DNA of 64,000 nucleotides from Acidobacteriota bacterium (GTDB lineage: Bacteria > Acidobacteriota > Terriglobia > Terriglobales > Acidobacteriaceae), in the NCBI GenBank assembly GCA_031296105.1, contig JARLGJ010000013.1, positions 22,137 to 86,136 on the forward strand, read 5' to 3'. Shown one piece after another: positions 43,225 through 53,610 of the stretch. Made by a program: the position numbers and the translations under genes. The notes beneath the pieces are model-generated. The model did no database searches and was not told the DNA's origin. It worked only from the letters and a program-made list of their open reading frames with translations. Each line of letters opens with the position of its first letter. The stretch's first letter is position 1.

Positions 43225-45735
43225 TTACTTACCCAGTTCGACCACGCCCTTCAGCGCGATCCGTGCCGAGGAGCCGCCCACCAGGATGTCGAACTTGCCC
43301 GGAGCCATCGTCCAGCCCTTGGCGTTGACGTCGTAATACTGGAAGGCGCGCGGCGTAAGCGTGACGGTGACCGTGCGGCTCTCGCCGGCTTTCAGCTCGG
43401 TGCGGGCAAAGCCCTTCAGTTCCTTCCGTGGACGCACCACCGGTGCGTGACGATCGGCGACATACACCTGCGTTACCTCCGCGCCGTCGCGTGCGCCGGT
43501 GTTGGTCACCGTGAACGAGACCTCCACGCGATCCTTGTCCAGCCGCGTCAGCTTCAGGCCGCTGTAGTGAAACCTGGTGTAGCTGAGGCCGTAGCCGAAG
43601 GGGAACTCCGGCCTGGTGCCGTTCTTCTCGTAGCCGCGATAGCCCACAAAAATTCCTTCGCTGTATTGCACGCGGCGGCTATTGTTTTTGTCGTAGTAGC
43701 TGTCATGCACCGGGTTGTCTTCCCAGCGGCGCTCAAAGGTGGCGGGCAGCTTGCCCGATGGGTTCACTTTGCCGGTCAGGAGCTCCGCCACGGCCGTTCC
43801 GCCCTCCTGCCCCGGATACCAGGCGTGCAGAATGGCCGCCGCCTTTTCGCGGAACAGAACCATGTCCACGTTGCCGCCCGCGTTCAACACAATCACCACG
43901 TTCTTGTTCGCCTGCAGCACCTGCGCAATCAGCTCGCGCTGCGCCTCGGGCAAGGTGAAGGGACGGTCGCTGCCCTCGCCTTCGCTCGCCTTGTCGAAGC
44001 CCACGGCCAGCACCACGGCATCGGCCTGCCGGGCCACGGCCACGGCTTTCTCCAAAGGCTCTCGGCTGTTGGACGAGATGCCGAAGCTGATCTTGGCCTG
44101 CCCGGTGCCCTCGAAGTACTCCACGCGAATTTTATAGTGGTGGCCTGCTTCCAGCTTCAGGTCGCGATGCACCAGGGCCTCTCCCTGGTACTGCCACTGC
44201 TCGATCAAAGGCTTGTCGTCCACGAACAGGCGGAAGCCGTCGTCCCCTTGAATATCGAAGGTGTAATTGCCCGAGGTCTTTGGCGTGTAGTAGCCCACCC
44301 AGCGGGCGGAGAAGTTATCCACCGGCTGCCCGTCGGCGTAGCTGCCCTCGCCCCAATCGAAGGCAATGTGCCGGTCGGTGCGCTGGAGCGCGGGCTCGCC
44401 CTTCATCTCCGTGTTGTTGTAGTAGGCGCCCACCATGCCGGGCTGCGTGCCTTCTGCATCCACCGTCAGCGGAGTCTCCGCGATAATCTCGCTCAGCAGC
44501 GGCAGGCCGGAGGCATACAGCAGCTCGGCTTTGCCCGCCAATTCCGCGCGCATTCCGTCCAGGATGCTGACCGGATGCAGCGGCGAAATCTGCGAGCTGC
44601 CGCCCGCGCCGGCCACCGCCGGATTGGCGTCCGGTCCGATGACGGCAATCTTTTTGTACTTCGACGCGTCCAGCGGCAGAATGCCTTTGTTGGTCAGCAG
44701 CACCACGCCCTCTTCCGCGGTCTTCAGGGCCACGGCGCGCGCCGAGGGATTATCCAGCGGAATGCTGGCGTCCTTCTGCGCGCGGTCGAAGAAGCCGAAG
44801 GCGATGGCCGTGCGCAGGATGCGCAGCACCTTGTCGTCGAGCTGCGCCTGCGTTAATTTGCCGCTGGCCAGTGCGTCGCCGAGTGTCTTGCGATTCATGA
44901 ACGTGGCTGCAGGCATCTCCAGATCCAGGCCGCTGGTGGCGGCCGTCAAGCCGTCGGTCACCGCGTCCCAGTCGCTCATCAGGATGCCCTGAAAGCCCCA
45001 GTCGCGCTTCAGAATCTGCGTGTTCAACTGGAAGTTCTGCGTGGCGTGCTCGCCGTTCACCAGGTTGTAGGAGTCCATCACCGCGCCGACGTGGCCTTCC
45101 TTGATTGAGGCTTCAAAGGCCGGCAGGTAGATCTCGCGCATGGTGCGCTCGTCAATGTCGGAGCTGACCTTGTAGCGCTCCCACTCCTGATTGTTGCCCA
45201 TGTAATGCTTGGCGGTGGCGATGACGCCCTCGGACTGAATGCCGAGAATCTCCGCCACGGCCATGCGCGAGGCCAGGAAGGGATCTTCGCCGAAGTACTC
45301 AAAGTTGCGGCCGCACATCGGCGCGCGATAGATGTTCATGCCCGGCGCCAGGATGAAGTGCACGCCGCGCGCGCGGGAGTCCATGCCCAGGGACTCGCCG
45401 AACTTCTGCGCCAGCGCCACGTCCCAGGTGGAAGCCATCAGGATGCCCGCCGGATACGCCGTGGAAGGTCCGTCGTTGCGCGTGCCCAGGGGGCCGTCGC
45501 TCATCTTCAACTCCGGCACGCCCAGACGAGGAATGGCGCGGATGTAAAACGAGTTGAAGCCGCCGACATAATCCATCTTCTCGTCGAGCGTCATCTGGCC
45601 CAGAATCTTTTGCGCCCGAGCTTCCACCGCGGGCGCGGCGGGCAGGGCATATTGCGCCATCAGCGGCGCGGCCAAAACGGCTTGCAATAGAACCCATGCG
45701 ACAAATCCAGCAATCCAGCAACTGCGCTTCTTCAT
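43225..45735 (-). CDS. Glycoside hydrolase family 3 with inserted PA14 domain
   Basis: 836 residues. Signal peptide to about residue 28. GH3 barrel with KHYMGNNQEWERY and the nucleophile Asp in GFQGILMSDWDAV (D255); second alpha/beta domain with the general-acid loop EGEGSDRPFTLPEAQRE; a PA14 domain inserted between (about 410-545, GMVGAYYNNTEMKG, GDDGFRLFVDDKPLIE), and a C-terminal fibronectin-III-like domain (VSFTVTNTGARDGAEVTQVYV). This is the beta-glucosidase architecture; PA14 may bind the sugar. GAGGGT before the ATG. Followed the GH30 gene by 48 bases in the same direction. Confidence 0.95.
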   Translation of the reverse strand: MKKRSCWIAGFVAWVLLQAVLAAPLMAQYALPAAPAVEARAQKILGQMTLDEKMDYVGGFNSFYIRAIPRLGVPELKMSDGPLGTRNDGPSTAYPAGILMASTWDVALAQKFGESLGMDSRARGVHFILAPGMNIYRAPMCGRNFEYFGEDPFLASRMAVAEILGIQSEGVIATAKHYMGNNQEWERYKVSSDIDERTMREIYLPAFEASIKEGHVGAVMDSYNLVNGEHATQNFQLNTQILKRDWGFQGILMSDWDAVTDGLTAATSGLDLEMPAATFMNRKTLGDALASGKLTQAQLDDKVLRILRTAIAFGFFDRAQKDASIPLDNPSARAVALKTAEEGVVLLTNKGILPLDASKYKKIAVIGPDANPAVAGAGGSSQISPLHPVSILDGMRAELAGKAELLYASGLPLLSEIIAETPLTVDAEGTQPGMVGAYYNNTEMKGEPALQRTDRHIAFDWGEGSYADGQPVDNFSARWVGYYTPKTSGNYTFDIQGDDGFRLFVDDKPLIEQWQYQGEALVHRDLKLEAGHHYKIRVEYFEGTGQAKISFGISSNSREPLEKAVAVARQADAVVLAVGFDKASEGEGSDRPFTLPEAQRELIAQVLQANKNVVIVLNAGGNVDMVLFREKAAAILHAWYPGQEGGTAVAELLTGKVNPSGKLPATFERRWEDNPVHDSYYDKNNSRRVQYSEGIFVGYRGYEKNGTRPEFPFGYGLSYTRFHYSGLKLTRLDKDRVEVSFTVTNTGARDGAEVTQVYVADRHAPVVRPRKELKGFARTELKAGESRTVTVTLTPRAFQYYDVNAKGWTMAPGKFDILVGGSSARIALKGVVELGK

Positions 45736-45783
45736 GCGTACCCTCGGTGCCGCCAGCCTTCCACGCCAGTGGCAGATTGACCT

Positions 45784-47226
45784 CTACTTGCTGCTTATAG
45801 ACTCCGCACCCTGCGGCTGCCAAACCAATGTGGCCAGAGTGTTGGCGTCCAGAGAAATGGCGGCGCTGCGTCCCTGCCACTCCACGGTAAACGTAGTTGC
45901 GGCGTTGCCCGTGTTCAGCACCAGCAAGGCCAGTGAGCCATCGGGATTTTCAAATGCCACGTTCATCAGCCCCAGCGCTTCGCTGGATGCAATGCGGTGC
46001 GCGCCGGGCCGCACAAACTTGCTGGCCTGCCCAAGCACGTAATAGTCCACCGTGGGATGGAACGTGGTTGGTTGCGCTTTGTCGTCCACCGTGATCACGC
46101 CGCGGCAGGTGCCGCAGCCGCCGGCGTGGGGGTTGCCGTCTTCATCCAGCGCCAGGCCCCACAGCACCACCGCGCGCGCCCAGTTACGCGTGGCTCCAAT
46201 AACCAGTTCGGCCGTCAATGAAAACGCGCGATCCTTTTGCCACTTGCCGCCTGAGCACTCGGTCTCCCAAATGTCTTTGTCTGGAAACTGCGCGTGCGTC
46301 GTGCTCTGCTCTTCCACCTTGCCCTCATAGCAGTGATATGCCGTTCCGGCCGCATATTGCGCGGCCCTGGCATCGCCCAGCACGGTGGCCGCGTACTCGG
46401 GATGCTCCCAGTTGTGGTCGTACACCATGATCTTCGTCGTCAGCCCGGCTTTGGCGAAAGCAGGACCAACATGGTCGCGCAGCACGTCGCGCTGCTCTGC
46501 GGCCGTCATCTTCATGCCCATGTAATCCGTGGGCTCGTAGAGCGGCTCGTTCTGCAGGGTTACGGCCCAGATGGGAATGCCCGCGGCCTGGTAGCTCTGG
46601 ATGTATTTCACGAAATATTGCGCGAAGGCCGCATAGTTCTCCGGGCGGAGTTTGCCGCCGAAAAATGACTCCGGAGTCTTCATCCACGCGGGCGCGCTCC
46701 ACGGCGTGCCGATGATCTTGATGACGGGCTGCACGTCCAGCGCCTCGCGCAGCGCCGGAAGAATCACCTCTTCGTCGCGCGCAATGGAGAAGTGCGCCAG
46801 CGCCGGATCTTTCTTTCCGCGCGGCGTGTCATCGTAAGTGTAATGCGAGCGCGCCAGGTCGGTGCCGCCCATGGGCTGGCGCAAAATCGTCAGGCCGATG
46901 CCCTCGTTGAAATCGAAGAGCGAACGCATGGCTTTTTGCCGCGTGGCGGCCGTGAGCCTGGTCTCCAGCAGCCAGGCAGCACTGTCGGTCAGCGATGCGC
47001 CAAAGCCGTCAATCTGCTGGAAGCGCTGCGTGGGGTCGATGACAATGCGCGCGTTCGCGGGAGCGGACGGAGCTGCGCTGAACGTAACCGGCGGCTGCGG
47101 CGAGAGTGCCTGCCGCAAGTCGCCCGAGGTGGTGGTGATTTGAATACTCTGCGCGGATAAAAACGGCACGACGCCGGCGAGGAAGGTCGCCAGCATCCAG
47201 CGGACTCGGCTTGGACGTGAGTTCAA
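45784..47226 (-). CDS. Glycoside hydrolase family 30
   Basis: 480 residues. Signal peptide (RPSRVRWMLATFLAGVVPFLSAQS), then QQIDGFGASLTDSAAWLL, the acid/base Glu in TLQNEPLYEPTDY (about E227) and the nucleophile Glu in WETECSGG (about E323), followed by a C-terminal beta-sandwich. GH30 enzymes include beta-glucosylceramidase, beta-1,6-glucanase and beta-xylosidase types; this cannot be narrowed here. TTG at 47226 chosen because of GAGAGGA five bases upstream and because it gives a complete signal peptide; the frame extends further but with Arg-rich junk. Confidence 0.92.
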   Translation of the reverse strand: MNSRPSRVRWMLATFLAGVVPFLSAQSIQITTTSGDLRQALSPQPPVTFSAAPSAPANARIVIDPTQRFQQIDGFGASLTDSAAWLLETRLTAATRQKAMRSLFDFNEGIGLTILRQPMGGTDLARSHYTYDDTPRGKKDPALAHFSIARDEEVILPALREALDVQPVIKIIGTPWSAPAWMKTPESFFGGKLRPENYAAFAQYFVKYIQSYQAAGIPIWAVTLQNEPLYEPTDYMGMKMTAAEQRDVLRDHVGPAFAKAGLTTKIMVYDHNWEHPEYAATVLGDARAAQYAAGTAYHCYEGKVEEQSTTHAQFPDKDIWETECSGGKWQKDRAFSLTAELVIGATRNWARAVVLWGLALDEDGNPHAGGCGTCRGVITVDDKAQPTTFHPTVDYYVLGQASKFVRPGAHRIASSEALGLMNVAFENPDGSLALLVLNTGNAATTFTVEWQGRSAAISLDANTLATLVWQPQGAESISSK

Positions 47227-47334
47227 GGTCTTCCTCTCCCGGGAAAACGATCCTGCAATCCCGCCGGCGAACCTTCCGGCCAAATTACACACTGACGGCC
47301 GGAGACATGCAACTCGCCGGCGCCTCCTCAAAGA

Positions 47335-47356
47335 GCCCGCGGCCGAAGCCGCGGGC
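47335..47356 (-). terminator. Terminator hairpin of the second TonB receptor gene
   Basis: GCCCGCGGC-CGAA-GCCGCGGGC, 9-bp stem, 26 bases past the receptor stop; followed on the minus strand by TCTTTG. It may leak into GH30-GH3. Confidence 0.75.
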
Positions 47357-47381
47357 CAGGAGGAGGAGCAACTACGTTTGG

Positions 47382-50300
47382 CTAGAAAATCACCTTCGCG
47401 CCCAGCTGCACGACGCGCGGCGATCCCGGACCGTTGGCAATCTGCGAGGTGTTGTCCACCTGTCCCCAGTTGCTGTTCTTGGAGTAGGTGATCGGTGTAT
47501 TCGCGGAGTTCCAGGGCCAGGGGCCGTTAACGCTGACCGAAGTGATGTACTTGTTGGTGAAGTTCGGGTGGTTGAAGGCATTGAACATTTCGGCGCGGAG
47601 TTGCAGGTTCACCCGCTCCGTGGCCTTGATGTTCTTGAAGAGCGACATATCCCAGTTCTGCATGTTGGGGCTGCGGAACATGTCGCGCGTGGCACGGCCC
47701 GGCGCGCCGATGGCCGGCTCGCGCAGGTTGCCACTCTTGTCAAACGAGTAGTAGTAGGGGATCGAGGCCCAGTTGTTGCCGCCGGTAAAGGCGCCGCTGG
47801 GGAACGACCACGAGTTGCTGGTATCCAGCGGATTGCCGGTCATGAACTGCGTCACGCCGGAGAACTGGAAGCCGTCGGTCACATACGCCAGCCACTTCGG
47901 CTCGCGGATGTGCTTGCTCAGGTTGGGAATGTCATAGACGTAGTTGGCCGTGAAGACATGCTTGCGGTCCCACGACATGGCGCGGTAATCCACCTTGGCA
48001 TTCACCGGATCCTGTACGTCCTGGTCGCCGGCGGCCGTGCCCAGAGACTTGGACCAGGTGTAGGCCAGGCCGAAGGTCAGGCCCTTGCTGAAGCGGCGCT
48101 GCAACGAAGCCTGCAGCGAGTTGTAGTTCGAGGTGCCGTCGAAGTCGTAGTAACGGATGCCCTGCGTGCCGCCCGCCGTGGCATAGCCATGGTAGGGAGC
48201 CAGCGGAGTATCCACGTAGTTGTTGCGGCCCAGGGCGCACCAGCCGTTGTATTTGAATCCCGCAGCGGCGTACTCCGACTGCAAGCCCGGCTGCACGCTG
48301 GGAGTTCCGCCGCCGCCCCACAGAGAGCAGCTCGGATCCTGATTCGACGCCATGAAAGCCGCGTCGTAAGGCACGGCGTTGAGATCCTTCTGCGTTACCA
48401 GGTGCCGTGCCACGTTGCCCACATAAGCAACGTCCAGCGTGGTGCCCTTGAAGAGCTCACGCTGAATGCCGAGGCTGTACTGGTACACCGTCGGGATCTT
48501 GCCGTTCTGCGCCGCGCCCGTAATGTTGCCCAGCACCGGCGATTCGGACGAGCTGGTGGACATGGAAGGCAGGCTGCTTACGTTGCCCGCGCCCAGCGTC
48601 GGCGTAACCACAATGGCCGGGTTGGAGAACACCGTGTTGTAAATCAGGTTGCCCTGGATGCGGTCATGCATCAGGCCGAAGCCGCCGCGCAGGATGGTGG
48701 TGTGGTCGCCCAGCAGATCGTAGGCGAAGCCGATACGAGGCTCCGGCATAATGCCGCGGCTGTTCCAGCCGCCCACCGGAAGCGTATTGCTCTTGGTGTA
48801 CTGCATGCCGTTCAAAAGATCGCCGGTACCGTTGATGGCCTCGCCGGTGCTGGGATCGATGGAGACGGCTTCGGCAGGGTTGTATGCCTGCGGATTGAAC
48901 AGCGCGATCTGGTTGTTGGCATCCGTCGCCGGGGGAATCCAGGCAAAACGCATTCCGTAGTCCAGGGTCAGGCGAGGCGTGGCCTTCCAGGTGTCCTGGA
49001 GGAAGAACTCGGCCTGGCTGTAACGGAAGCGTCCCACCGGACGTGCCGACGACTGGCTGAAGCTGATGAAGTTGCCAAGCAGCGCGCTGGCAATCGGGTT
49101 GCCGCAGGCATACAACGTGCCGTCGCAGGACGTGGGGGACGTCTGTGCGTTGGAGAAGCTGAACTGTCCGTTGATGTTGCCCCAGGCAATCTGGTCCTTG
49201 CGGTTGCGCTGGAAGAAGAAGCCGGCCTTCAGCGTGTGATTGTGCAGGCTGAGGGTGAGGTTGTCGTTCACGTTAATCGTGGTGTTGTGCTGGAACCACG
49301 GCGTGGCGCCCAGGTAGCTCGAAGTAAAGTTGGTGTTGTTCAACCCGCCGAAGCTGAGGTCCGGGATCGACTGGTCGTCCCCGAGGGTGTAGAGCAACGG
49401 CAGGGTGATGCCGTTGGCGCCGCGGCTGGAATTGTTGTTCACGCCGCCCGCATCGCTGCTGGTGTGGCTGGGGCCAATCGAGAATTCATTCAGCAGGTTG
49501 GGCCGGATCATCGTCACCAGGTTCGCCGACAGGTTCCAGCCAGGATGCTTCTGGTAGCAGCCGCCGGGGAAGTTGACCGACGATTCGCAGGTGTACGAAC
49601 CGACCGGGCCGCTGCTGGTGTAGGGCGATTTGTCGTTTTCCGAGTTGTAGATGTAGCGCACAAACAGCCGGTTGGCGCTGTTGACCTGGTAATCCACGCG
49701 GACGATATCCTCGCGCCGCGGGTTGTGGATGGAAAGCGAAGAGATCCAGTTGTAATTCTGTCCTCCCACACCGTAGCCGCTCACATTGGGCGTCGGGAAG
49801 AGGTTCAGAATCTTCTGCATCTGCGTGTTGATGGCAACGACCTTGTTGCCGGAGACACCCGTGCCGCCGATCTGGACCGGCAATCCGTTGCCGTCGGTCG
49901 AGGCCGTGAAGTCGCCGTCGCGTTCCTTCTCCGTGGGGACATATGCCGTCTCGGTGCCGAGCGGAACAACCTGCCGGTAATACTCCTGGCTCCAGAAGAA
50001 GAACAGCTTGTCCTTGATGATGGGGCCGCCCACGTTGTAGCCAATGAAGTTATAGCGGTAGATCGCCTTGTCTTTGATGCCATTGTGGTCGTTCAACCAG
50101 GTGTTGGCGTTCAACCCTTCATGACGGTGCGAGAACGTGGCGCCGCCGTGCCACTGGTTGGTGCCGCCCTTGCTGACAATCGCGATCTGGCCACCGGCGG
50201 CCTTGCCGAACTCGGCCTGGTAGTTGGAGGTCAGCACCTTCACTTCGGCAATGGCGTCCGTATTGATGGTGACGTGCGTGCCGCCATTGTTGCCGGTATC

Positions 50301-50957
50301 CACGTTCGAGGCGCCGTCAATGGTGAACTCGTGCTGGTTGCCGCGGCTGCCGTTGATGTTCATCGAATCCAGGCCGCCCGTGCCCGACTGGTGGCCGTCG
50401 AAGCTGCTGATTACGCCCGGGATCAGCTTCATGTAATCCAGCACGTTGCTGCCGTTCATGGCCACGTCGTTGAGTTGCTTGTTGGTGATCAAGTCGCTGC
50501 GCTCGCCGCTTTCGGCCTGCAACTGCACCTGTCCGGCGTCGGCCGCCACGGTTACTTCCGTGGTTGTCGTGCCAATCTGCATTATCACCGGCAGGCTTAC
50601 GCGGTCGGTCGCGTTCAAAATCACGCCCGTCATCTCGATTTTCTTGAAGCCCTCGGCCTGCACCGTGATGCTATAGGTGGCCGGCGGCAGGTTCACGAAG
50701 ACAAAGTTGCCGGTGTCATTGGCCTGGCCAGTACGGGTAAGGCCGATTGCCGCGCACTGCAATTCGACCTTGGCATTGGGAATGACGGCGCCACTGGGAT
50801 CCTTTACCACGCCGGAAACGGTTCCGGTAACGCCCTGCCCGAGGGCCAGACTTCCCAGTAAGAGAATGACCACCGCGAGCGGAATCCACCGGCGAACCAG
50901 TGTTTTGAAACTCATTCCGCCGCCGTGCGAACACAAACACGCACTATGCTCGTTCAT
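47382..50957 (-). CDS. Oar-like TonB-dependent receptor of the glycan region
   Basis: 1,191 residues. After a short polar leader, a hydrophobic signal (about 24-41, LVRRWIPLAVVILLLGSLALGQ), carboxypeptidase-regulatory-like domain (about 45-125; GVVKDPSGAVIPNAKVEL, GNFVFVNLPPATYSITVQ), plug (about 150-260; MNGSNVLDYMKLIPGV, EFGKAAGGQIAIVSKGGTNQWHG), and a long barrel ending VVQLGAKVIF. GGAGGA 7 bases before the ATG at 50957; an ATG 14 codons later (MSFKTLVRRW) would give a more typical signal peptide. Adjacent GH30 and GH3 genes suggest an oligosaccharide ligand. Confidence 0.93.
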   Translation of the reverse strand: MNEHSACLCSHGGGMSFKTLVRRWIPLAVVILLLGSLALGQGVTGTVSGVVKDPSGAVIPNAKVELQCAAIGLTRTGQANDTGNFVFVNLPPATYSITVQAEGFKKIEMTGVILNATDRVSLPVIMQIGTTTTEVTVAADAGQVQLQAESGERSDLITNKQLNDVAMNGSNVLDYMKLIPGVISSFDGHQSGTGGLDSMNINGSRGNQHEFTIDGASNVDTGNNGGTHVTINTDAIAEVKVLTSNYQAEFGKAAGGQIAIVSKGGTNQWHGGATFSHRHEGLNANTWLNDHNGIKDKAIYRYNFIGYNVGGPIIKDKLFFFWSQEYYRQVVPLGTETAYVPTEKERDGDFTASTDGNGLPVQIGGTGVSGNKVVAINTQMQKILNLFPTPNVSGYGVGGQNYNWISSLSIHNPRREDIVRVDYQVNSANRLFVRYIYNSENDKSPYTSSGPVGSYTCESSVNFPGGCYQKHPGWNLSANLVTMIRPNLLNEFSIGPSHTSSDAGGVNNNSSRGANGITLPLLYTLGDDQSIPDLSFGGLNNTNFTSSYLGATPWFQHNTTINVNDNLTLSLHNHTLKAGFFFQRNRKDQIAWGNINGQFSFSNAQTSPTSCDGTLYACGNPIASALLGNFISFSQSSARPVGRFRYSQAEFFLQDTWKATPRLTLDYGMRFAWIPPATDANNQIALFNPQAYNPAEAVSIDPSTGEAINGTGDLLNGMQYTKSNTLPVGGWNSRGIMPEPRIGFAYDLLGDHTTILRGGFGLMHDRIQGNLIYNTVFSNPAIVVTPTLGAGNVSSLPSMSTSSSESPVLGNITGAAQNGKIPTVYQYSLGIQRELFKGTTLDVAYVGNVARHLVTQKDLNAVPYDAAFMASNQDPSCSLWGGGGTPSVQPGLQSEYAAAGFKYNGWCALGRNNYVDTPLAPYHGYATAGGTQGIRYYDFDGTSNYNSLQASLQRRFSKGLTFGLAYTWSKSLGTAAGDQDVQDPVNAKVDYRAMSWDRKHVFTANYVYDIPNLSKHIREPKWLAYVTDGFQFSGVTQFMTGNPLDTSNSWSFPSGAFTGGNNWASIPYYYSFDKSGNLREPAIGAPGRATRDMFRSPNMQNWDMSLFKNIKATERVNLQLRAEMFNAFNHPNFTNKYITSVSVNGPWPWNSANTPITYSKNSNWGQVDNTSQIANGPGSPRVVQLGAKVIF

Positions 50958-51398
50958 TGTTTCGTTCCTCCAGAGCAATATTCGTTCCTCTTGAGCCGGC
51001 AGATCTAAGACCGTCCGCCGTACTCGTTACCTGTGTCCCTGCCGCTCTGCGGCAGGAGGGAGAAACTCTGCGACCTGGCTTGCTTCCGTGTGGCAAACAG
51101 AGGAGCAATCTCAGGGAGTTGTGCAAAACTACATTTTTTGTCCGGGGAAACCGGAAGGTGCCACCCTCTTACGGGCGACCCTTCTCCGATCCCGCCGCCG
51201 TCGCGGCGCACTCCGGACAGTGTTCCATGCAAACGCTGGGGAACTTATCCCATGGCCCGAGGCTTGTCACTGGAGCATCGGCAAAGCTTTGCTGAGGTTT
51301 TTCTGAGGGAGTTAACTTGATGCAAAATAATGCGTTATAGGCTCCCGCGGAACTGAGTATAATGTGCCTACCGATTTTGGGCCGGACGAGGATTTTGT
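50958..51398. other. Divergent promoter region between receptor and winged-helix regulator
   Basis: 441 bases. It contains CTGCCGCTCTGCGGCAG (a 6-7 bp hairpin near 51039-51056), a T6 run near 51134, and the regulator promoter at 51335-51363. Several short frames cross it but none has a ribosome site or protein-like composition. Confidence 0.55.
51335..51363 (+). promoter_or_regulatory. Promoter of the winged-helix/TolB regulator
   Basis: TTATAG (51335-51340), 17-base spacer, perfect TATAAT (51358-51363); start site expected near 51370, giving a leader of about 29 bases with GAGG before the TTG start. Confidence 0.6.
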
Positions 51399-53600
51399 TT
51401 GAAGGGCGACTTTCACATCGCGGAGTGGGCCGTTCAGCCCCAGCTCAACAGCATTCAAAGGGGTAAAAAGGTTCACCACCTTGAACCCAAGGTGATGCAG
51501 GTCTTGCTGCAACTGGTGACCCATTCCAACGAAGTGCTCTCCAAGGAGCGGCTGATTCAGTCCGTCTGGCCGGACACCTTCGTCGGCGAAGACGTGCTCA
51601 CCCGCAGCATCAGCGAGATCCGCCGCGCCTTCGAGGACGACGCCCGCGCCCCCAGGGTCATCCAGACCATCCCCAAAACCGGCTACCGCCTCATCGCACC
51701 CGTCGAGTTCGATCCCGAGGAGACGGACCCCGCGTCTTCGCTCTCCGCCGGCCATCACACCGCAGCAGCATCCGCGCCCGTGGCGGCCAGCTCTGCGCCG
51801 GTTGCCGTGCTGGAGCCGCCCGCTGCACCCGAGCCGCCCGCGCCGTTGCCGGCTCCTCCGCCGCGCCATTCATGGCGCTGGATAGCGGCCATCATGGTCG
51901 TGCTGCTTGCCGGCCTCGGTGCCTGGCGCGTGCTGCCCCCGCGCAAAGCTCCCAAGCCCCTGCGAGCCTTGCGCACCGTGCCCTTCACCTCGTATCCCGG
52001 CTACCAGTCGCAGCCCGCCTTTTCGCCGGACGGCAACCAGATTGCCTTTGTCTGGAACGGCGCCGGGCGCGACAACTACGATATTTACGTCAAGGTCATC
52101 GGCGCCGAAACCCCTTTGCGCCTCACCACCGGCCCCGAGAACGATTTCAGCCCCGCATGGTCGCCAGACGGACGCTTTATCGCCTACATGACCCAGTCCG
52201 ACAGCGACAGCGGCATCTTTCTGCTGCCCGCCAACGGCGGCGCACCGCGCAAGCTCTTTACCCCGCACGGCAGCATTGAGTGGGACCGCGGCAGCCTCAG
52301 TTGGTCGCCCGATGGCAAGAACCTGATCTTCCCCGATGGCAAGTCGGCCAACTCGCCCTCGCAGATCTTCCAACTCTCCACCGAGACCCTGCAGGCGCGT
52401 CCCATCACCACTCCGCCCGCGCGCTGGGACGGCGACATCAGCCCGGTCTATTCTCCCGACGGACGCCAGTTGGCCTTCATCCGCGCCATTGAGGCCGCCA
52501 TCCGCGATGTGTACGTCATGAACGCAGATGGCAGCAACCTGCGCCGCGTCACCTTCGACAACCGCAACATCCAGAGCGTGGCCTGGGACGGCGACGGGCG
52601 CTCCGTCATCTTCTCCTCCGACCGCGGCGGACGTCCCTCCCTGTGGCGCCTGAGCCTGGAGAATGGCGCCGCCCCTGAGCGCATCGAGGTGGGCAGCGAC
52701 GACGCCTCCTTCCCGGCCGTGGCCCCCAAAGGCAGCCGCATCGCCTACGCGCAAGGCAAGTCGAACTGGAGCATCATGCAGGTGGAACTGCGCAACGGCA
52801 CGGCCAAGCCCGGCGACGCGCGCCTGAAGCCGTTCCTCTCCAGCACCTTGCAGGATTCTTCGCCGCACTACTCGCCCGACGGCTCGCGCCTCGCCTTCCA
52901 AAGCTGGCGGGCCGGCACCCAGGAAATTTGGCTCTGCAACAGCGATGGCACCTCTCCGGTGAAGCTCACCAGCTTTGACGGCCCGCTCACCGGCAGCCCC
53001 AACTGGTCGCCGGACGGAACCCGCATCGCCTTTGACGCGCGCCCCGACGGACACAGCCACGTTTACGCCATGACCACCGCCGGTTCAATGCCCAAGGCCA
53101 TCACCTCCGGCGACAGCAACGACATTGTGCCCAACTGGTCGGCCGACGGCCGCTGGATCTATTTCGGCTCCAACCGCAGCGGCTCGTGGCAGGTGTGGAA
53201 GGTTCCCAGCGAGGGCGGAGACGCCGTGCAGGTGACGCACAACGGCGCCTTCATCGCCGCCGAATCGCGCGACGGACGGTGGCTCTACTACACCAAGGTC
53301 GATCAGCCAGGACTGTGGCGCATGGCCACCGCCTCGGGCACCGAAGAAAAAGTGCTGGACGCGCCGCGCCTCGGCTACTGGGGCTACTGGAGCCTGGGCG
53401 GCAACGGCGTGTATTACCTGCGCAACAACACCATCGAGTTCAAGAACACCGCCACCGGCGCGGTCAGCCGCATCTTGCAACTGGACCACACGCCACCGCC
53501 GTTTGCCGGCATCACCGTGGCGCCCGACGGCCGCACGCTGCTCTACACCGACAGCACCGAACTCTCCTCGAACATCACGCTGGTGGAAAACTTCGAGTAG
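51399..53600 (+). CDS. CadC-like one-component regulator: winged helix, membrane helix, TolB propeller
   Basis: 733 residues. OmpR/PhoB-type winged helix (about 5-103; LEPKVMQVLLQLVTHSNEVLSKERLIQSVW, RSISEIRRAFEDD, IQTIPKTGYRLIAPV), a Pro/Ala-rich linker, one membrane helix (about 157-174, WIAAIMVVLLAGLGAW), then a periplasmic propeller of at least eight TolB/PD40 blades (repeats of AxSPDGxxIAFxS). The propeller is the likely sensor, the cytoplasmic head the DNA binder. TTG start supported by the promoter and GAGG. Divergent from the TonB receptor gene, so that receptor is the obvious target. Confidence 0.92.
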   Translation: MKGDFHIAEWAVQPQLNSIQRGKKVHHLEPKVMQVLLQLVTHSNEVLSKERLIQSVWPDTFVGEDVLTRSISEIRRAFEDDARAPRVIQTIPKTGYRLIAPVEFDPEETDPASSLSAGHHTAAASAPVAASSAPVAVLEPPAAPEPPAPLPAPPPRHSWRWIAAIMVVLLAGLGAWRVLPPRKAPKPLRALRTVPFTSYPGYQSQPAFSPDGNQIAFVWNGAGRDNYDIYVKVIGAETPLRLTTGPENDFSPAWSPDGRFIAYMTQSDSDSGIFLLPANGGAPRKLFTPHGSIEWDRGSLSWSPDGKNLIFPDGKSANSPSQIFQLSTETLQARPITTPPARWDGDISPVYSPDGRQLAFIRAIEAAIRDVYVMNADGSNLRRVTFDNRNIQSVAWDGDGRSVIFSSDRGGRPSLWRLSLENGAAPERIEVGSDDASFPAVAPKGSRIAYAQGKSNWSIMQVELRNGTAKPGDARLKPFLSSTLQDSSPHYSPDGSRLAFQSWRAGTQEIWLCNSDGTSPVKLTSFDGPLTGSPNWSPDGTRIAFDARPDGHSHVYAMTTAGSMPKAITSGDSNDIVPNWSADGRWIYFGSNRSGSWQVWKVPSEGGDAVQVTHNGAFIAAESRDGRWLYYTKVDQPGLWRMATASGTEEKVLDAPRLGYWGYWSLGGNGVYYLRNNTIEFKNTATGAVSRILQLDHTPPPFAGITVAPDGRTLLYTDSTELSSNITLVENFE

Positions 53601-53610
53601 CCTCCTCGCG

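Noticed and set aside
47211..50861. 1,216-codon open frame on the plus strand
   Set aside because: It is antisense to the second TonB receptor; the receptor strand has domain-level matches and a ribosome site, the antisense one only Val/Ala/Arg/His-rich composition typical of GC-rich mirror frames.
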